From Arthrobacter sp. FW306-2-2C-D06B (GTDB lineage: Bacteria; Actinomycetota; Actinomycetes; Actinomycetales; Micrococcaceae): 64,000 bases of DNA. Positions 1-9,460 of the stretch are shown here, one piece after another. The stretch covers positions 2,790,001-2,854,000 of the forward strand of contig NZ_CP084560.1 in assembly GCF_021789175.1 (NCBI RefSeq), given 5' to 3'. Every line of letters starts with the position of its first letter. Position 1 is the first letter of the stretch. Below the pieces are notes generated by a model that was not told the DNA's origin, searched no databases, and was given only the letters and a program-made list of their open reading frames with translations. The position numbers and the translations under genes were made by a program.

Positions 1-520
1 GACGATCGTTGTCGCCAAAACGGATTTCGTGCGTTGCCACGGTGTCGTTTTCGTTCACGACGGGCACGACGCCGAGGTTCAGCAAACGGTCCAGCGCCCG
101 GTATGCGTTGCTGTGCTGCGTGCGCCGCATCAAGTCGTCCGCCGTCAAGAGGACCTGGCTGACCGTGACCCCGTGAGCGGCAAAAGCCTGCGAATAGCGC
201 GCCATCAAAAGCCCTTGGCCCACGCTGGCCGCAGCCTGCTGCGTGGCGAGGTCCTTGGGACGCTTGGCGAGGCCGAGCGGCGCGAGACCCGCCGCGATGG
301 CACCGGAAGAGACCAGGATGATCTCCGTCCCGGAATTGCGCTTCTCAGCCAGGGCGTGGACAAGTGCCGTCAGCGCTTTCTCCGAGATGCCGCCTTTGAT
401 GCTGGTCAGCGAGGACGAACCCACTTTGACGACGATCCGCTTGGCGCCGGCCAATGCCTGGCGTTCGGCGGAGTCGTCGCCTTCGGTGACTTCAGCGATG
501 CGGGCCGTGCTAGTCGTCAT
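1..520 (-). CDS. proB: Glutamate 5-kinase (partial, C-terminus outside window)
   Basis: First enzyme of proline synthesis: phosphorylates L-glutamate at the gamma-carboxyl with ATP in the cytosol. The visible N-terminal ~173 residues contain the amino-acid-kinase start ([13 protein letters not shown], about residues 28-40), the SSGAIAAGL segment and NENDTV, all typical of ProB. The gene runs off the left edge, so any PUA domain cannot be seen. The ATG at 518-520 overlaps the end of obg by 11 nt (ATGACGACTAG), which suggests translational coupling in an obg-proB operon, the order common in Actinobacteria. Confidence 0.93.
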   Translation of the reverse strand, partial: MTTSTARIAEVTEGDDSAERQALAGAKRIVVKVGSSSLTSIKGGISEKALTALVHALAEKRNSGTEIILVSSGAIAAGLAPLGLAKRPKDLATQQAAASVGQGLLMARYSQAFAAHGVTVSQVLLTADDLMRRTQHSNAYRALDRLLNLGVVPVVNENDTVATHEIRFGDNDR

Positions 521-2099
521 TTTCGGCTTCCAGGCCGCTTTCCTTCAGGGGCTTGGGTAGACGACGTCCGCTGACGGACTCGGTCCAGATGCCCGCCTTC
601 CGCTCGGCTTCGAGCTCGGCGCGTGCTGCAGCCTTGGCTTCGCGTCGTTCGAGCTGCTCGTCGCGCTTCTGCGAACGGGTGGGACGGTCGCCGATGTCGG
701 CAACACGGATGTCCGTGCCTCGAGGCGTCGCCAGGAGTTCGGCGCCCGCCATCATGGTGGGTTCCCAGTCGAAGACGACGCCGTCCTCTTCGCCGATCAC
801 CACGGTGTCACCCGGAACGGCACCCATCTTGAACAGTTCGTTTTCGATGCCGAGCTTTGCCAGGCGATCGGCCAGGTAGCCAATGGCTTCCTCGTTGGTG
901 AAGTCGGTCTGCTTGACCCAACGGACCGGCTTCTCCCCCAGGACGCGGAAGAGCGGCTCGAGGTTCTTTTCCTCGCGGCGGATCTTGAAGCCGGACTCGT
1001 TGACGGCGCGGGGGCGCAGGACGGGCGCCGCGACCTTGGGAGGCGCAGTGGCAACGGCCTTGCGGGCGGCCATGACGATCTCGCCCATGGCGAAGCTCAG
1101 TTGGCGCAGGCCTTCATGGCTCGTCGCGGAGACTTCGAAAACGCGGTAGCCGCGCTGTTCCAGTTCCGGGCGGACGAACTCGGCCATATCCCGGCCGTCT
1201 GGCAGGTCCACCTTGTTCAGGACAACAAGTTTGGGGCGTTCGTTCAGGGGGACCACTTCGCCGTCAACGCCGGCGTAGCTCATGTCCACTGCGTACTTAT
1301 CCAGCTCTTGCTCGATGATCGCAAGGTCGGAGAGCGGGTCCCTGTCCGCTTCCAAGGTTCCGCAGTCCAGCACGTGCACGAGCGCGGCGCAACGCTCGAC
1401 GTGGCGCAGGAAGTTGTGGCCGAGGCCCTTGCCCTCGCTCGCGCCTTCGATCAATCCGGGAACGTCGGCAATGGTGAACCGGACCTCACCGGCCTGGACC
1501 ACGCCGAGGTTGGGGATCAGGGTGGTGAACGGATAATCGGCGATCTTGGGCCGCGCAGCGGACATCGCCGCGACAAGGCTGGACTTGCCCGCTGAGGGGA
1601 AGCCAACCAGTGCGATGTCTGCGATCGACTTCAACTCCAGGACGATGTCACTGGAGTCCCCTTCGATTCCGAGGAGGGCGAAACCAGGGGCACGGCGCTT
1701 CTGCGAAGACAACGACGAGTTACCAAGGCCGCCCAGGCCACCTGCAGCGGCAACGAACTCGGTGCCTTCACCTACAAGGTCAGCAAGGACAACGCCGTCC
1801 TTGGTCTTGACCACGGTGCCGTCCGGCACGGGAAGCACGAGAGTCTCGCCGTTCTTGCCGCCGCGCCAGTCACCCATCCCGGGGCCACCGTTGGTTGCGT
1901 GGCGGTGCGGTGCGTGGTGGTAATCAAGCAAAGTGGTGGTCTGGGCGTCAACGCGCAGGATGACGTCGCCGCCGTTACCGCCGTTGCCGCCGTCGGGTCC
2001 GCCCAGGGGCTTGAACTTCTCGCGCTTAACAGAGACACAGCCGTGGCCGCCTGTTCCGCCGGATACGTGAAGTACTACCCGGTCTACGAAGGTCGCCAC
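510..2099 (-). CDS. obgE: Obg family GTPase
   Basis: Essential ribosome-associated GTPase acting in 50S assembly and stress control. The 529-residue protein has the glycine-rich Obg fold at the N-terminus ([30 protein letters not shown]), a G domain with Walker [10 protein letters not shown] near residue 166, switch [10 protein letters not shown] and NKVD near 295, then an OCT domain ([20 protein letters not shown]) and a charged C-terminal tail. The start is GTG at 2099, preceded by GAGGAG at 6 nt. It lies downstream of rplU-rpmA but behind a strong terminator, so it probably also uses its own promoter. Confidence 0.97.
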   Translation of the reverse strand: MATFVDRVVLHVSGGTGGHGCVSVKREKFKPLGGPDGGNGGNGGDVILRVDAQTTTLLDYHHAPHRHATNGGPGMGDWRGGKNGETLVLPVPDGTVVKTKDGVVLADLVGEGTEFVAAAGGLGGLGNSSLSSQKRRAPGFALLGIEGDSSDIVLELKSIADIALVGFPSAGKSSLVAAMSAARPKIADYPFTTLIPNLGVVQAGEVRFTIADVPGLIEGASEGKGLGHNFLRHVERCAALVHVLDCGTLEADRDPLSDLAIIEQELDKYAVDMSYAGVDGEVVPLNERPKLVVLNKVDLPDGRDMAEFVRPELEQRGYRVFEVSATSHEGLRQLSFAMGEIVMAARKAVATAPPKVAAPVLRPRAVNESGFKIRREEKNLEPLFRVLGEKPVRWVKQTDFTNEEAIGYLADRLAKLGIENELFKMGAVPGDTVVIGEEDGVVFDWEPTMMAGAELLATPRGTDIRVADIGDRPTRSQKRDEQLERREAKAAARAELEAERKAGIWTESVSGRRLPKPLKESGLEAENDD

Positions 2100-2174
2100 G
2101 TGTTTCTCCTCTAACTGGAAATTACTGCTTGAAATGCGTGTTGCGGGCTGATGCGCCGCCGCCCGCCCTAGTAA

Positions 2175-2180
2175 ATTCTA
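2175..2180 (-). promoter_or_regulatory. Candidate -10 box for obg-proB
   Basis: TAGAAT on the minus strand lies between the rpmA terminator and the obg start. No convincing -35 is visible because that position falls in the terminator stem. It would give obg-proB transcription independent of rplU-rpmA. This is inferred from sequence only. Confidence 0.4.
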
Positions 2181-2197
2181 GTGCGGTTAAAAAGACA

Positions 2198-2227
2198 GGT
2201 GGAGCGGGCCATACGGCCCGCTCCACC
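2198..2227 (-). terminator. Intrinsic terminator after rpmA
   Basis: A perfect 13-bp stem (GGTGGAGCGGGCC / GGCCCGCTCCACC) with a 4-nt loop is followed on the minus strand by TGTCTTTTT. It lies between the rpmA stop and the obg start, so it ends or attenuates the rplU-rpmA transcript. Confidence 0.85.
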
Positions 2228-2243
2228 CGTTCAGAACGTGTTA

Positions 2244-2507
2244 TTACTCTGCAGCTGCAGCAGCAACGATGTTCACTACGCGACGGCCACGGCGAGTTCC
2301 GAACTCAACCGCACCTGCCTGCAGGGCGAACAGGGTGTCGTCGCCACCGCGGCCGACACCGGCGCCCGGGTGGAAGTGGGTGCCGCGCTGGCGGACGATG
2401 ATCTCGCCTGCGGAAACGACCTGGCCACCGAAGCGCTTTACGCCGAGGTACTGGGCGTTGGAGTCACGACCGTTGCGAGTGGAGCTCGCGCCTTTTTTAT
2501 GTGCCAT
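2244..2507 (-). CDS. rpmA: 50S ribosomal protein L27
   Basis: Large-subunit protein whose N-terminal arm reaches the peptidyl-transferase centre. The 87 residues begin [19 protein letters not shown], with LGVKRFGGQ and [11 protein letters not shown], the family hallmarks. There is no Firmicutes-type cleavable N-terminal extension. It is cotranscribed with rplU 60 nt upstream; AAAGGCAGG precedes the ATG. A strong terminator follows. Confidence 0.98.
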   Translation of the reverse strand: MAHKKGASSTRNGRDSNAQYLGVKRFGGQVVSAGEIIVRQRGTHFHPGAGVGRGGDDTLFALQAGAVEFGTRRGRRVVNIVAAAAAE

Positions 2508-2567
2508 TTGAAATGCCTGCCTTTAAATTCTGGGGAATCTGTTGAAAACCTGAACAGCAACCAGTGG

Positions 2568-2888
2568 TTACTTGATACCGGTGATCTTGATCTTGGTGAG
2601 TTCTTGACGGTGACCCTGGCGCTTCTTGTAGCCGGTCTTGTTCTTGAACTTCTGGATGACGATCTTCGGACCACGGAGGTCTTCGAGGATCTCAGCCGTA
2701 ACCTTGACCTTGGCCAGATCCGCAGCAGCGGAGGTGACCTTGTCACCGTCCACCAGGAGCAGTGCGGGCAGCTCAAGGGTGCTGCCGGCTCCGCCGGGGA
2801 CGCGGTTCAGGGTTACGTAGTCTCCAACGGAAACCTTTTCTTGGCGGCCGCCTGCGCGGACAATCGCGTACACCACTTGGGCACTCAC
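2568..2888 (-). CDS. rplU: 50S ribosomal protein L21
   Basis: Large-subunit protein binding 23S rRNA. The 106-residue product contains [14 protein letters not shown], the L21 N-terminal strand, and the basic C-terminal [15 protein letters not shown] segment. The first in-frame start is GTG at 2888 (MSAQ...). A GTG at 2876 would give the more canonical MVYAIV start, so the first four residues are uncertain. It heads the rplU-rpmA unit, with a promoter and an unusual tandem repeat in its leader. Confidence 0.97.
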   Translation of the reverse strand: MSAQVVYAIVRAGGRQEKVSVGDYVTLNRVPGGAGSTLELPALLLVDGDKVTSAAADLAKVKVTAEILEDLRGPKIVIQKFKNKTGYKKRQGHRQELTKIKITGIK

Positions 2889-3007
2889 TTCTCTCGACGT
2901 TTATTACTAAATTTGCGTGCGGAACCCCGATCCGAAAACGGGCCTGGTTCACGCTGTGCCTCAACGCCGTGGACTCCGGTACGGAATCCATGAGTCATCC
3001 CTCGAAT

Positions 3008-3042
3008 AGTTCCAAATGAAAGGTAAGTTCCAAATGAACGGT
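3008..3042. repeat. Two tandem 17-bp repeats in the rplU leader
   Basis: AGTTCCAAATGAAAGGT and AGTTCCAAATGAACGGT are spaced with an 18-bp period and differ at one position. They lie about 120-155 bp upstream of rplU, downstream of the predicted promoter, so they would be in the transcribed leader. Function unknown. Confidence 0.7.
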
Positions 3043-3086
3043 TTCTAGGGGCATAACCCAAGTGTTGGCGTAAGCACCGAAGATCT

Positions 3087-3116
3087 AGATTACGCTAGTT
3101 TCGCCTTCGGCTGCAA
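3087..3116 (-). promoter_or_regulatory. Predicted promoter of rplU-rpmA
   Basis: On the minus strand TTGCAG (-35) is followed after 18 bp by TAATCT (-10). Initiation here would give a leader of roughly 190 nt carrying the tandem repeats at 3008-3042. The rest of the 2889-3308 gap holds no convincing gene. Confidence 0.5.
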
Positions 3117-3308
3117 ATGAGGCCAGGTCCGGAGGCTGCCACGTGATGGCTGCCACAGACTGGCTATGTCGCCATCCGGTACCGTGCCCGTCCACCTTAC
3201 CCTGCCGGCCGGGAAAAGCTCGGATCCTCGCGACGACACGCTGCAGCGCCCGCGAAATGCGCCTTGCTCCGCTGCCTCGCTCCGCTGTCTCCGTCCCGGA
3301 AAACGGGC

Positions 3309-4829
3309 TCAGGCATGCAATCTTGGAGCATCGAAGAACGCCGTTTCATAACGGCAGGATTGGGCAAACGCCTCCATCATCGCGGTGCGCTCCGCTGGCG
3401 ACGCGGCCTGTGCGGCGGCATCCGTGATGTCGATCGCCTTGCGGGTGGCCTCTGCGAACGCTTCGTCCGCGTAGGTGCGCAGCCAGTCTGCGTAAGGGTG
3501 CTCGTCCGACGCTCCGGCCCGAATGTAGCCAAGGTGGAGCTGGTGTCCCACCTCGGCGTACAACCAGTAGCAGGGAAGCACGGCAGCCAGCAGCACGGCG
3601 TAGCTTCCCGACGCCGACGCCGCCAGCAAGTGGTCCACGTAGGCCTTGGTGACCGGTCCTAGCTCTCCGCTTACCTGGCGTCCATTGAGCCAATTCCGGT
3701 GCAGCTCGGACTCGACCTCAAGGCACATCTGCGAGCCGCGGGCCCAGAACAGCTGTTCGGTTTCACTCGGGGCGAGGGCGCTTGCCCGTGCCAGGACCCT
3801 CGAATAGCCGTTGAGATAGATGGCATCCTGCGACAGGTAATAGCTGAACTGCGCTTCGCTGAGGCCACCGGTTTGCAAGTGCTGGATGAAGTCCAAGCCA
3901 TAAATGGCCGCAAGTTCCGTTTGGGCGGCGTCCCACATCCGGACGGCGAAATCCCCCGGTTGAAGGTCCTGCTGGAGCGCATGGAAATGATGGATCGGCC
4001 CGTTGCCCTTCCCGACTTCCAGCACCTCGGACTGGGTCAGCGCTTCCTGAAGCCAGGGCTTGACTACGCGCAGGGCGGACTCCCAATCGCCGAGCCGCGC
4101 CTTGGCCGTCGCCATCGCCGAGGAGAGGGAACATCCCGTGCCATGGCTGTTGCGGGTCTCCACGCGTTGGCCGGCGAATTCCACCACGTCCTGGCTCAGT
4201 ACTCCCCCGGTGTTGACCAAGGCATCGGGGCAGCCCGCTCCCTGCAGATGGCCACCCTTCACCAGGACGGTGTTTCCACAGGCAGCGGCCAAGCGTTTGC
4301 CTTGCTCCAACGCCGTGGCCCAGTCAGTGGCTTCAGGTTCGCCGAGCAGCATGGCCAATTCAGGAAGGTTGGGGGTCACCAAATCGGCGAGGGGCAGAAG
4401 TTCCCGCAGCGCGGTTTCAGCGGACTCCGCGAGGAGCCGGTCGCCACTGGTCGCGATCATCACCGGATCCAGCACGACGACGGCGGGGCGCGCCTCGCCG
4501 AGCCAGCGACGGACTTCGTGGATGACGGCCGCGTCCCCGAGCATGCCGATTTTGACGGCATCGACGGTGATGTCGTCGCTAATGGCATCCAATTGCTGGC
4601 GCAGGAATTCCACAGGAGGCACATGGACGGCAGTGACGCCCTGCGTGTTTTGTACCGTGAGCGCCGTAATCACGGCCATGCCATAGCCTCCGTTGGCCGC
4701 AATGCTCTTGAGGTCCGCCTGGATCCCGGCGCCACCCGAAGGATCCGAGCCGGCAATGCTGAGGACCCTCGGGATGGCCCGCTGGATAGCCTTGAGCGGG
4801 TAGACGGCTGATTGCGCTGAAACAGTCAT
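3309..4829 (-). CDS. thiD: Bifunctional HMP kinase / HMP-P kinase fused to TenA-like thiaminase II
   Basis: Thiamine pathway enzyme. Residues ~15-270 are ThiD, which phosphorylates hydroxymethylpyrimidine twice ([39 protein letters not shown]). Residues ~285-505 are TenA-like, which salvages pyrimidine from degraded thiamine; [10 protein letters not shown] carries the likely nucleophile Cys near 420. ThiD-TenA fusions are known. I chose the ATG at 4829 over the one at 4838, because GAAGGGA sits 8 nt before 4829 and the 4838 ATG lies inside the conserved riboswitch end. The gene stands alone under a TPP riboswitch. Confidence 0.93.
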   Translation of the reverse strand: MTVSAQSAVYPLKAIQRAIPRVLSIAGSDPSGGAGIQADLKSIAANGGYGMAVITALTVQNTQGVTAVHVPPVEFLRQQLDAISDDITVDAVKIGMLGDAAVIHEVRRWLGEARPAVVVLDPVMIATSGDRLLAESAETALRELLPLADLVTPNLPELAMLLGEPEATDWATALEQGKRLAAACGNTVLVKGGHLQGAGCPDALVNTGGVLSQDVVEFAGQRVETRNSHGTGCSLSSAMATAKARLGDWESALRVVKPWLQEALTQSEVLEVGKGNGPIHHFHALQQDLQPGDFAVRMWDAAQTELAAIYGLDFIQHLQTGGLSEAQFSYYLSQDAIYLNGYSRVLARASALAPSETEQLFWARGSQMCLEVESELHRNWLNGRQVSGELGPVTKAYVDHLLAASASGSYAVLLAAVLPCYWLYAEVGHQLHLGYIRAGASDEHPYADWLRTYADEAFAEATRKAIDITDAAAQAASPAERTAMMEAFAQSCRYETAFFDAPRLHA

Positions 4830-4835
4830 GCAAGA

Positions 4836-4916
4836 CATCCCTTCGCCGGTGCTAACCGGACAGGTTCAACGGGTCTGGTCTCAGCCGGCTTGGTGCGCGG
4901 CACCCCGTGTCAGTCC
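4836..4916 (-). ncRNA. TPP riboswitch (THI element)
   Basis: On the minus strand the conserved blocks occur in order: GGGGTGCC, CTGAGA, CCCGTTGAACCTG, a variable stem ccggttagcaccgg, and GAAGGGA. The final GAAGGGA is also the only Shine-Dalgarno sequence of thiD, so ligand binding can directly hide the ribosome site. Confidence 0.96.
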
Positions 4917-5004
4917 CCTAGCTTAACCCGGATCACAGCTCACCCGCTGAAATCGCCCTTTGCAACCGCGCGGAGCGGTCGTCCGGTGAATTGGCAGGCA
5001 ACGC

Positions 5005-5050
5005 CGAAGCCCCGGCGGTTTCCACAGGAGCGGAAACGGCCGGGGCTTCG
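5005..5050 (-). terminator. Hairpin terminator after rne
   Basis: CGAAGCCCCGGC and its near complement enclose an inner GTTTCC/GGAAAC stem, giving a ~19-bp interrupted stem 15 bp past the rne stop. There is no long U-run on either side, so it may be a factor-assisted or L-shaped actinobacterial terminator. Confidence 0.7.
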
Positions 5051-5065
5051 GGCAGGATACTGCGT

Positions 5066-8000
5066 TTAGAGTTCGGACTTGGGCACGCCGACACCGAGGA
5101 TGATCGGTTCCGCTGCCGCCGTCGACTTGGCTGGAGCAGCGTCCGTCGCCTTGGCCTCGTGCGCGGCCCCACCGGAGGCGGCCGCGGCAACCTCGTGGTG
5201 CTCCACGTTGGTGGCGTTGGCGGCACCCTGGGCCCGGCTGGCGCTGCGGTTGCGACGGCCTCGGCGTCCACGCGAACCCGCTTCCGGGGATTCTCCGCTT
5301 GCAACGGCCGCGGGGGTCCCGGCGGGCACTTCCTCGGCCTCAGGTGCCGTCGTCGCAGTGTCGGGCGCTTCTCCGAGGCCCGCGAATGCCTGTGCCAACA
5401 GGTCCAGGCTCATGGCAGGGGCACCACTCGCTGGCTCCTCTTCGTGGTGGACGAAGGGCAACGCAACTTCCTCGCCGCCGAATCGCAGGACAGGCTTCGA
5501 ACGTTCCTCGCTACTCGACGCAGCGGCAGGAGCCTGGGCCGGGGCCGCGGGGGCCTGGACCGGGGTTGCTTCCGCTACGTGCCCGTCGGCGAGCAATTCC
5601 GCCGCGTGGTGGAGCTCGTCGTCGTGCAGGTGGGCTGCGTGGGCTGCCGCCGCGATGGTGGCAAGGGCTGCGCGGGTGGCTGCCTGGCGGTTCGGATCGG
5701 TGGATTCCACGGTGTGGACCGGCACAGGTGGGGTGCTCGGGAGTTCGGTAGTCCCCGGACCCGTGCCCCTGCCGCGGCGACGCTTGCGCTGTTCAGGCCG
5801 GACGGTCGGCTGTGACTCCGTGCGTGGGTGGTGGTGTTCGGCGGCCACCACGTTGGCCCGACGGTGTTCCACAGGCTCGTCGTGCGTGACGATTCCGCGA
5901 CCGGCGCAGGTTTCGCACTGCTCGCCGAAGACCTCCAGCAGGCCGGTGCCCATGCGCTTGCGCGTCATCTGGACCAATCCAAGGGACGTCACCTCGGCGA
6001 CCTGGTGCTTGGTGCGGTCCCGGCCGAGGCATTCGACCAAGCGGCGCAACACGAGATCGCGGTTGGATTCCAGGACCATGTCGATGAAGTCGATGACGAT
6101 GATTCCGCCGATGTCGCGCAAGCGCAGCTGGCGGACCACTTCCTCGGCAGCCTCAAGGTTGTTCTTGGTGACGGTTTCCTCGAGGTTGCCACCGCTGCCG
6201 GTGAACTTCCCGGTGTTGACGTCAACAACCGTCATGGCCTCGGTGCGGTCGATCACGAGCGAACCGCCGGAGGGCAGGAAGACCTTGCGCTCCAGTGCCT
6301 TGTGGATCTGTTCGTCCACGCGCCATGCCGAGAAGATGTCCTGATCCGAGGTCCACTTTTCGAGGCGTCCCACCAGGTCCGGCGCCACGTAGGTGACGTA
6401 GGCTTCGATGGTGTCCCAGGCTTCGTCGCCGGAGACGATGAGCTTGGAGAAGTCCTCGTTGAAGACGTCTCGGACCACCTTGATGGTCAGGTCCGGTTCG
6501 CCGTACAGCAGTTCCGGTGCCAGGATCTTGGTGGACGTGGACTGGCTTTCGATGCCTTCCCACTGGGCCCGCAGGCGGTTGATGTCGTGCGTCAGCTCTT
6601 CCTCGGAAGCTCCCTCGGCGGCGGTGCGGACAATGACGCCCGCGTTCTCCGGGAGGCGGTCCTTGAGGATCTTCTTCAGGCGGTTGCGCTCGACGTCGGG
6701 CAGCTTGCGGGAGATGCCGGTCATTGACCCGCCCGGTACGTACACAAGGTAGCGGCCTGGGAGCGAAATCTGGCTCGTCAGGCGTGCGCCCTTGTGACCC
6801 ACGGGGTCCTTGGTGACCTGGACCAACACGGAATCGCCTGATTTCAGGGCGTTTTCGATGCGGCGCGGTTTCCCTTCCAAGGTGACTGCATCCCAGTTGA
6901 CTTCACCGGCGTACAGCACGGCGTTGCGGCCGCGTCCAATGTCGACGAACGCGGCTTCCATCGACGGCAGCACATTCTGGACCTTGCCCAGGTAGACGTT
7001 GCCGATCAGGGAATCCTGCTGTGTCTTGGACACGAAGTGCTCTGCGAGCACGCCGTCTTCCAGGACACCGATCTGGATCCTGTCGTCGCGCTGCCGAACG
7101 ATCATCTGGCGGTCGACGGACTCACGGCGGGCCAGGAATTCGGCCTCGGTGATGACCTGTCGGCGGCGGCCGGTCTCGCGGGACTCGCGGCGGCGCTGCT
7201 TCTTGGCTTCAAGGCGAGTGGAGCCCTTGACGCTCGTGACGCGGTCGGAGCTGCTGGTGGACTCAACGTGTGCGCGGGGGGCGCGGACACGGGTGACAGT
7301 GTTGGGGGGATCGTCGTCTCCGCCACCAGTCAACTCCAGGTCCTGATCGCCACGACGACGGCGCCGACGACGGCGGGAGGTTACGCCTTCTTCGAGGACT
7401 TCCTCGGCACCGGCTTCTGTCTCGTCCTCGGATTCCGCGGCCGTTTCGTCTCCGGCGGCTTCATCGCGCTCGTTGCCCCTGCGTCCACGACGCCCACGGC
7501 TGCGACGGCGACGGCGGCTGCCGGCTTCGTCCAGTTCGTTGTCCTCGGAAACTTCTTCGGCGTCGGCCTGCCGTTCCTCTTCGACGACGGCCGGCCTGGC
7601 AACGGCGCTCAAGTCCGGCGCCTGGAAGATCATGGACGTGACGGAGCCAGGTTCCATGAACAGCGAAGCGATCGGGCTTGCGGCTTCGGCCTCGACGGCC
7701 GGTTCCTCAGTGGTTTCCTCCGGCGCAATCTCCGCGACCACAGCGTTTTCCTCGGGCTGCGCAACCTCGGCAGCCGGTGTTTCAACCGGGGCTTCTTCAG
7801 CGACGGGTTCGGGGCTCTTTGCCCTCGTCGTACGACGGCGGCGGACCGGCTTCTCGGGGGCAGCTTCGGCTTCTGCCGCTATTTCAGGCTCGACGACGGC
7901 GGCAGCCTGCGGGGCCTCGCCACCGTCCGTGGAAGCTTCTTCGGCGAAACCTGGCAGCGGCTCGGAAGTTTCGACCTTCTTTCGAGCCCTTGTGCGCCGG

Positions 8001-8212
8001 ACGGGAGCCTTGGGCGCTTCGGTGTCCGTCGCTTCGGTGTCCGTCGCTGCGGTGAGCGGTTCACCGGCGGCTGCTCCGGCGTCGGGGGCTTCATCGGCGG
8101 TGACCGTCTTCGGTGCAGCCTTGCGGCGGGTGCGGGTGACCTTTTTGGGTGCTTCAGTGGTCTCGGTGGACGCCGCATCTTCGGCGGCGGCTACAACTTG
8201 CTCGTTATCCAT
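5066..8212 (-). CDS. rne: Ribonuclease E/G family endoribonuclease
   Basis: Main mRNA-decay and rRNA-processing endonuclease. The protein is 1048 residues from the ATG at 8212, with AGGAG 11 nt before it. A GTG at 8224 is possible but overlaps the SD. Residues 1-~370 are acidic and Arg-rich low complexity (RRRRRSRGRRGRRG). The S1 domain starts near 400 (IGNVYLGKVQNVLPSMEAAFVDIG), the DNase I-like site DVNTGKFTGSG lies near 664, and the zinc-link CETC near 766. A disordered tail follows. The central placement of the core is typical of actinobacterial RNase E. Confidence 0.96.
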   Translation of the reverse strand: MDNEQVVAAAEDAASTETTEAPKKVTRTRRKAAPKTVTADEAPDAGAAAGEPLTAATDTEATDTEAPKAPVRRTRARKKVETSEPLPGFAEEASTDGGEAPQAAAVVEPEIAAEAEAAPEKPVRRRRTTRAKSPEPVAEEAPVETPAAEVAQPEENAVVAEIAPEETTEEPAVEAEAASPIASLFMEPGSVTSMIFQAPDLSAVARPAVVEEERQADAEEVSEDNELDEAGSRRRRRSRGRRGRRGNERDEAAGDETAAESEDETEAGAEEVLEEGVTSRRRRRRRRGDQDLELTGGGDDDPPNTVTRVRAPRAHVESTSSSDRVTSVKGSTRLEAKKQRRRESRETGRRRQVITEAEFLARRESVDRQMIVRQRDDRIQIGVLEDGVLAEHFVSKTQQDSLIGNVYLGKVQNVLPSMEAAFVDIGRGRNAVLYAGEVNWDAVTLEGKPRRIENALKSGDSVLVQVTKDPVGHKGARLTSQISLPGRYLVYVPGGSMTGISRKLPDVERNRLKKILKDRLPENAGVIVRTAAEGASEEELTHDINRLRAQWEGIESQSTSTKILAPELLYGEPDLTIKVVRDVFNEDFSKLIVSGDEAWDTIEAYVTYVAPDLVGRLEKWTSDQDIFSAWRVDEQIHKALERKVFLPSGGSLVIDRTEAMTVVDVNTGKFTGSGGNLEETVTKNNLEAAEEVVRQLRLRDIGGIIVIDFIDMVLESNRDLVLRRLVECLGRDRTKHQVAEVTSLGLVQMTRKRMGTGLLEVFGEQCETCAGRGIVTHDEPVEHRRANVVAAEHHHPRTESQPTVRPEQRKRRRGRGTGPGTTELPSTPPVPVHTVESTDPNRQAATRAALATIAAAAHAAHLHDDELHHAAELLADGHVAEATPVQAPAAPAQAPAAASSSEERSKPVLRFGGEEVALPFVHHEEEPASGAPAMSLDLLAQAFAGLGEAPDTATTAPEAEEVPAGTPAAVASGESPEAGSRGRRGRRNRSASRAQGAANATNVEHHEVAAAASGGAAHEAKATDAAPAKSTAAAEPIILGVGVPKSEL

Positions 8213-8224
8213 ATGTGGCAACAC

Positions 8225-8681
8225 TCCTGCCCTTGCGCAACCGCCACATCCGGTGCCCAGAGAGGCAATATTGTCAAAACCCGCAGGCGTTGACAGAAGT
8301 CAGTAGTAGTCTTTCCGGTTCGCACCAGCATGGGGGTGCGGCATCCACGGAAAGCCGGCTTCGCTCCAAACCCGTTGTTCTAATGCCACAACCAGGTGCC
8401 GTCCATTGTCACTGCGGCGCTACCGGGGATCATTGGATCCTGGGCATGCCCTGCATATGACTGGCGGTCTTGGGAACAAGATACCGGACCGGATTCCGCA
8501 TGTGGATCGGCTTCCGGCCATGTTCATTCTCTCACACGCCCGCACTCCCGGCAGGAAGCACGCCCTGAAAGCTTCCGTGCCGCCGAGTTCGCTGGACGCC
8601 TCATCCAGCCTCCACGGCTAGAATCCTCCCAAGAGCAGTCCCCGGTCCTGCGCCGGGCCACCCAGAAAAGGACAGCCAACC
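8225..8681. other. Intergenic region between rne and the VKOR gene
   Basis: 457 bp separates divergent genes, and I see no coding potential with a credible start. TAGAAT at 8619-8624 is a fair -10 for the plus-strand gene, and AAAGGA precedes its ATG by 9 nt. Two TTGACA-like hexamers (minus strand about 8279-8274, plus strand 8289-8294) lack well-spaced -10 boxes. The long space may be an rne leader, as RNase E often autoregulates through its 5' UTR; that is inference. Confidence 0.4.
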
Positions 8682-9362
8682 ATGCCGAGCCCCGCCAGCC
8701 CGAACCTGGCCAATAACGATGCCCGCTCCCTCGGGCAGGACAAAACCGGGAGGAGCCCCGACGAGACCATGCCACGCATGGTCCGCGACCGCCCCTTCGC
8801 GTGGCTCCTGCTCGCCACCGGCGCCATTGCGTGGCTGGCATCAGGGGCGCTCGTGCTGGAAAAGCTGCAGGTACTCCAGGACCCCAACCACATCACGGCC
8901 TGCGACCTCAATCCGTGGGTCTCCTGCGGCAGCGTCATGAAGACACCGCAGAGTTCGGTTTTCGGTTTCCCCAACATGTTCATCGGCATTGTCGCCTTCG
9001 CTGTGATCATCACCACCGCCATGGCTATCTTTGCCGGGGCCAAGTTCGCCCGCTGGTACTGGATCGGACTGCAGACGGGCGTCACACTGGGGTTCATCTT
9101 CATCGTCTGGCTATGGTCCCAGGCACTGTATGTCATTCACATCCTGTGCCCGTTCTGCATGGTGGTGTGGGCATGCATGATCCCCCTCTTCGTGTTCGTG
9201 ACCATCCGGAACGTGGCGCACGGGGTCATTCCAGCCCCCGCAGGCCTGGCCAGGATCCTCAGCGAATCCGGTTGGATCATTTCCGCGCTGCTCTACGTCG
9301 GCGTGATCGCGAGCATTTTCTTTGCCTTCATCAACGTCTTCATCGGCACGTCGGGTTACTGA
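8682..9362 (+). CDS. Vitamin K epoxide reductase (VKOR) family membrane protein
   Basis: Bacterial VKOR homologues reoxidise DsbA-like partners and pass electrons to quinone, supporting disulfide formation outside the membrane. The 226-residue protein has about five membrane segments, the loop cysteine pair in ACDLNPWVSCGSV (about residues 74 and 82) and the active-site CPFC near 156-159 in a membrane helix. The fused thioredoxin domain found in some homologues is absent, and no DsbA gene is adjacent. A large inverted repeat follows the stop. Confidence 0.9.
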   Translation: MPSPASPNLANNDARSLGQDKTGRSPDETMPRMVRDRPFAWLLLATGAIAWLASGALVLEKLQVLQDPNHITACDLNPWVSCGSVMKTPQSSVFGFPNMFIGIVAFAVIITTAMAIFAGAKFARWYWIGLQTGVTLGFIFIVWLWSQALYVIHILCPFCMVVWACMIPLFVFVTIRNVAHGVIPAPAGLARILSESGWIISALLYVGVIASIFFAFINVFIGTSGY

Positions 9363-9379
9363 GCACTTATCCCTTAACT

Positions 9380-9440
9380 AACGCGGGGTCACTTACGGCC
9401 CATTCCGGACCTCCGGATGGACCGTAAGTGACCCCGCGTT
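9380..9440. terminator. 19-bp perfect inverted repeat between convergent genes
   Basis: AACGCGGGGTCACTTACGG (9380-9398) is exactly complementary to 9422-9440, around a 23-nt loop that itself contains TCCGGACCTCCGGA. It sits between the stops of the VKOR gene and ndk, so it can act as a bidirectional terminator. It lacks U-tracts and may instead belong to a dispersed palindromic repeat family. Confidence 0.75.
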
Positions 9441-9460
9441 GCTCGTTTCTTGGCGGGAAG

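Noticed and set aside
4836..4838. Upstream ATG as thiD start
   Set aside because: It overlaps the conserved riboswitch end and would place the SD inside the aptamer core rather than ahead of the codon.
8406..8621. Small ORF between rne and the VKOR gene
   Set aside because: No SD, low-complexity translation, no recognisable features.
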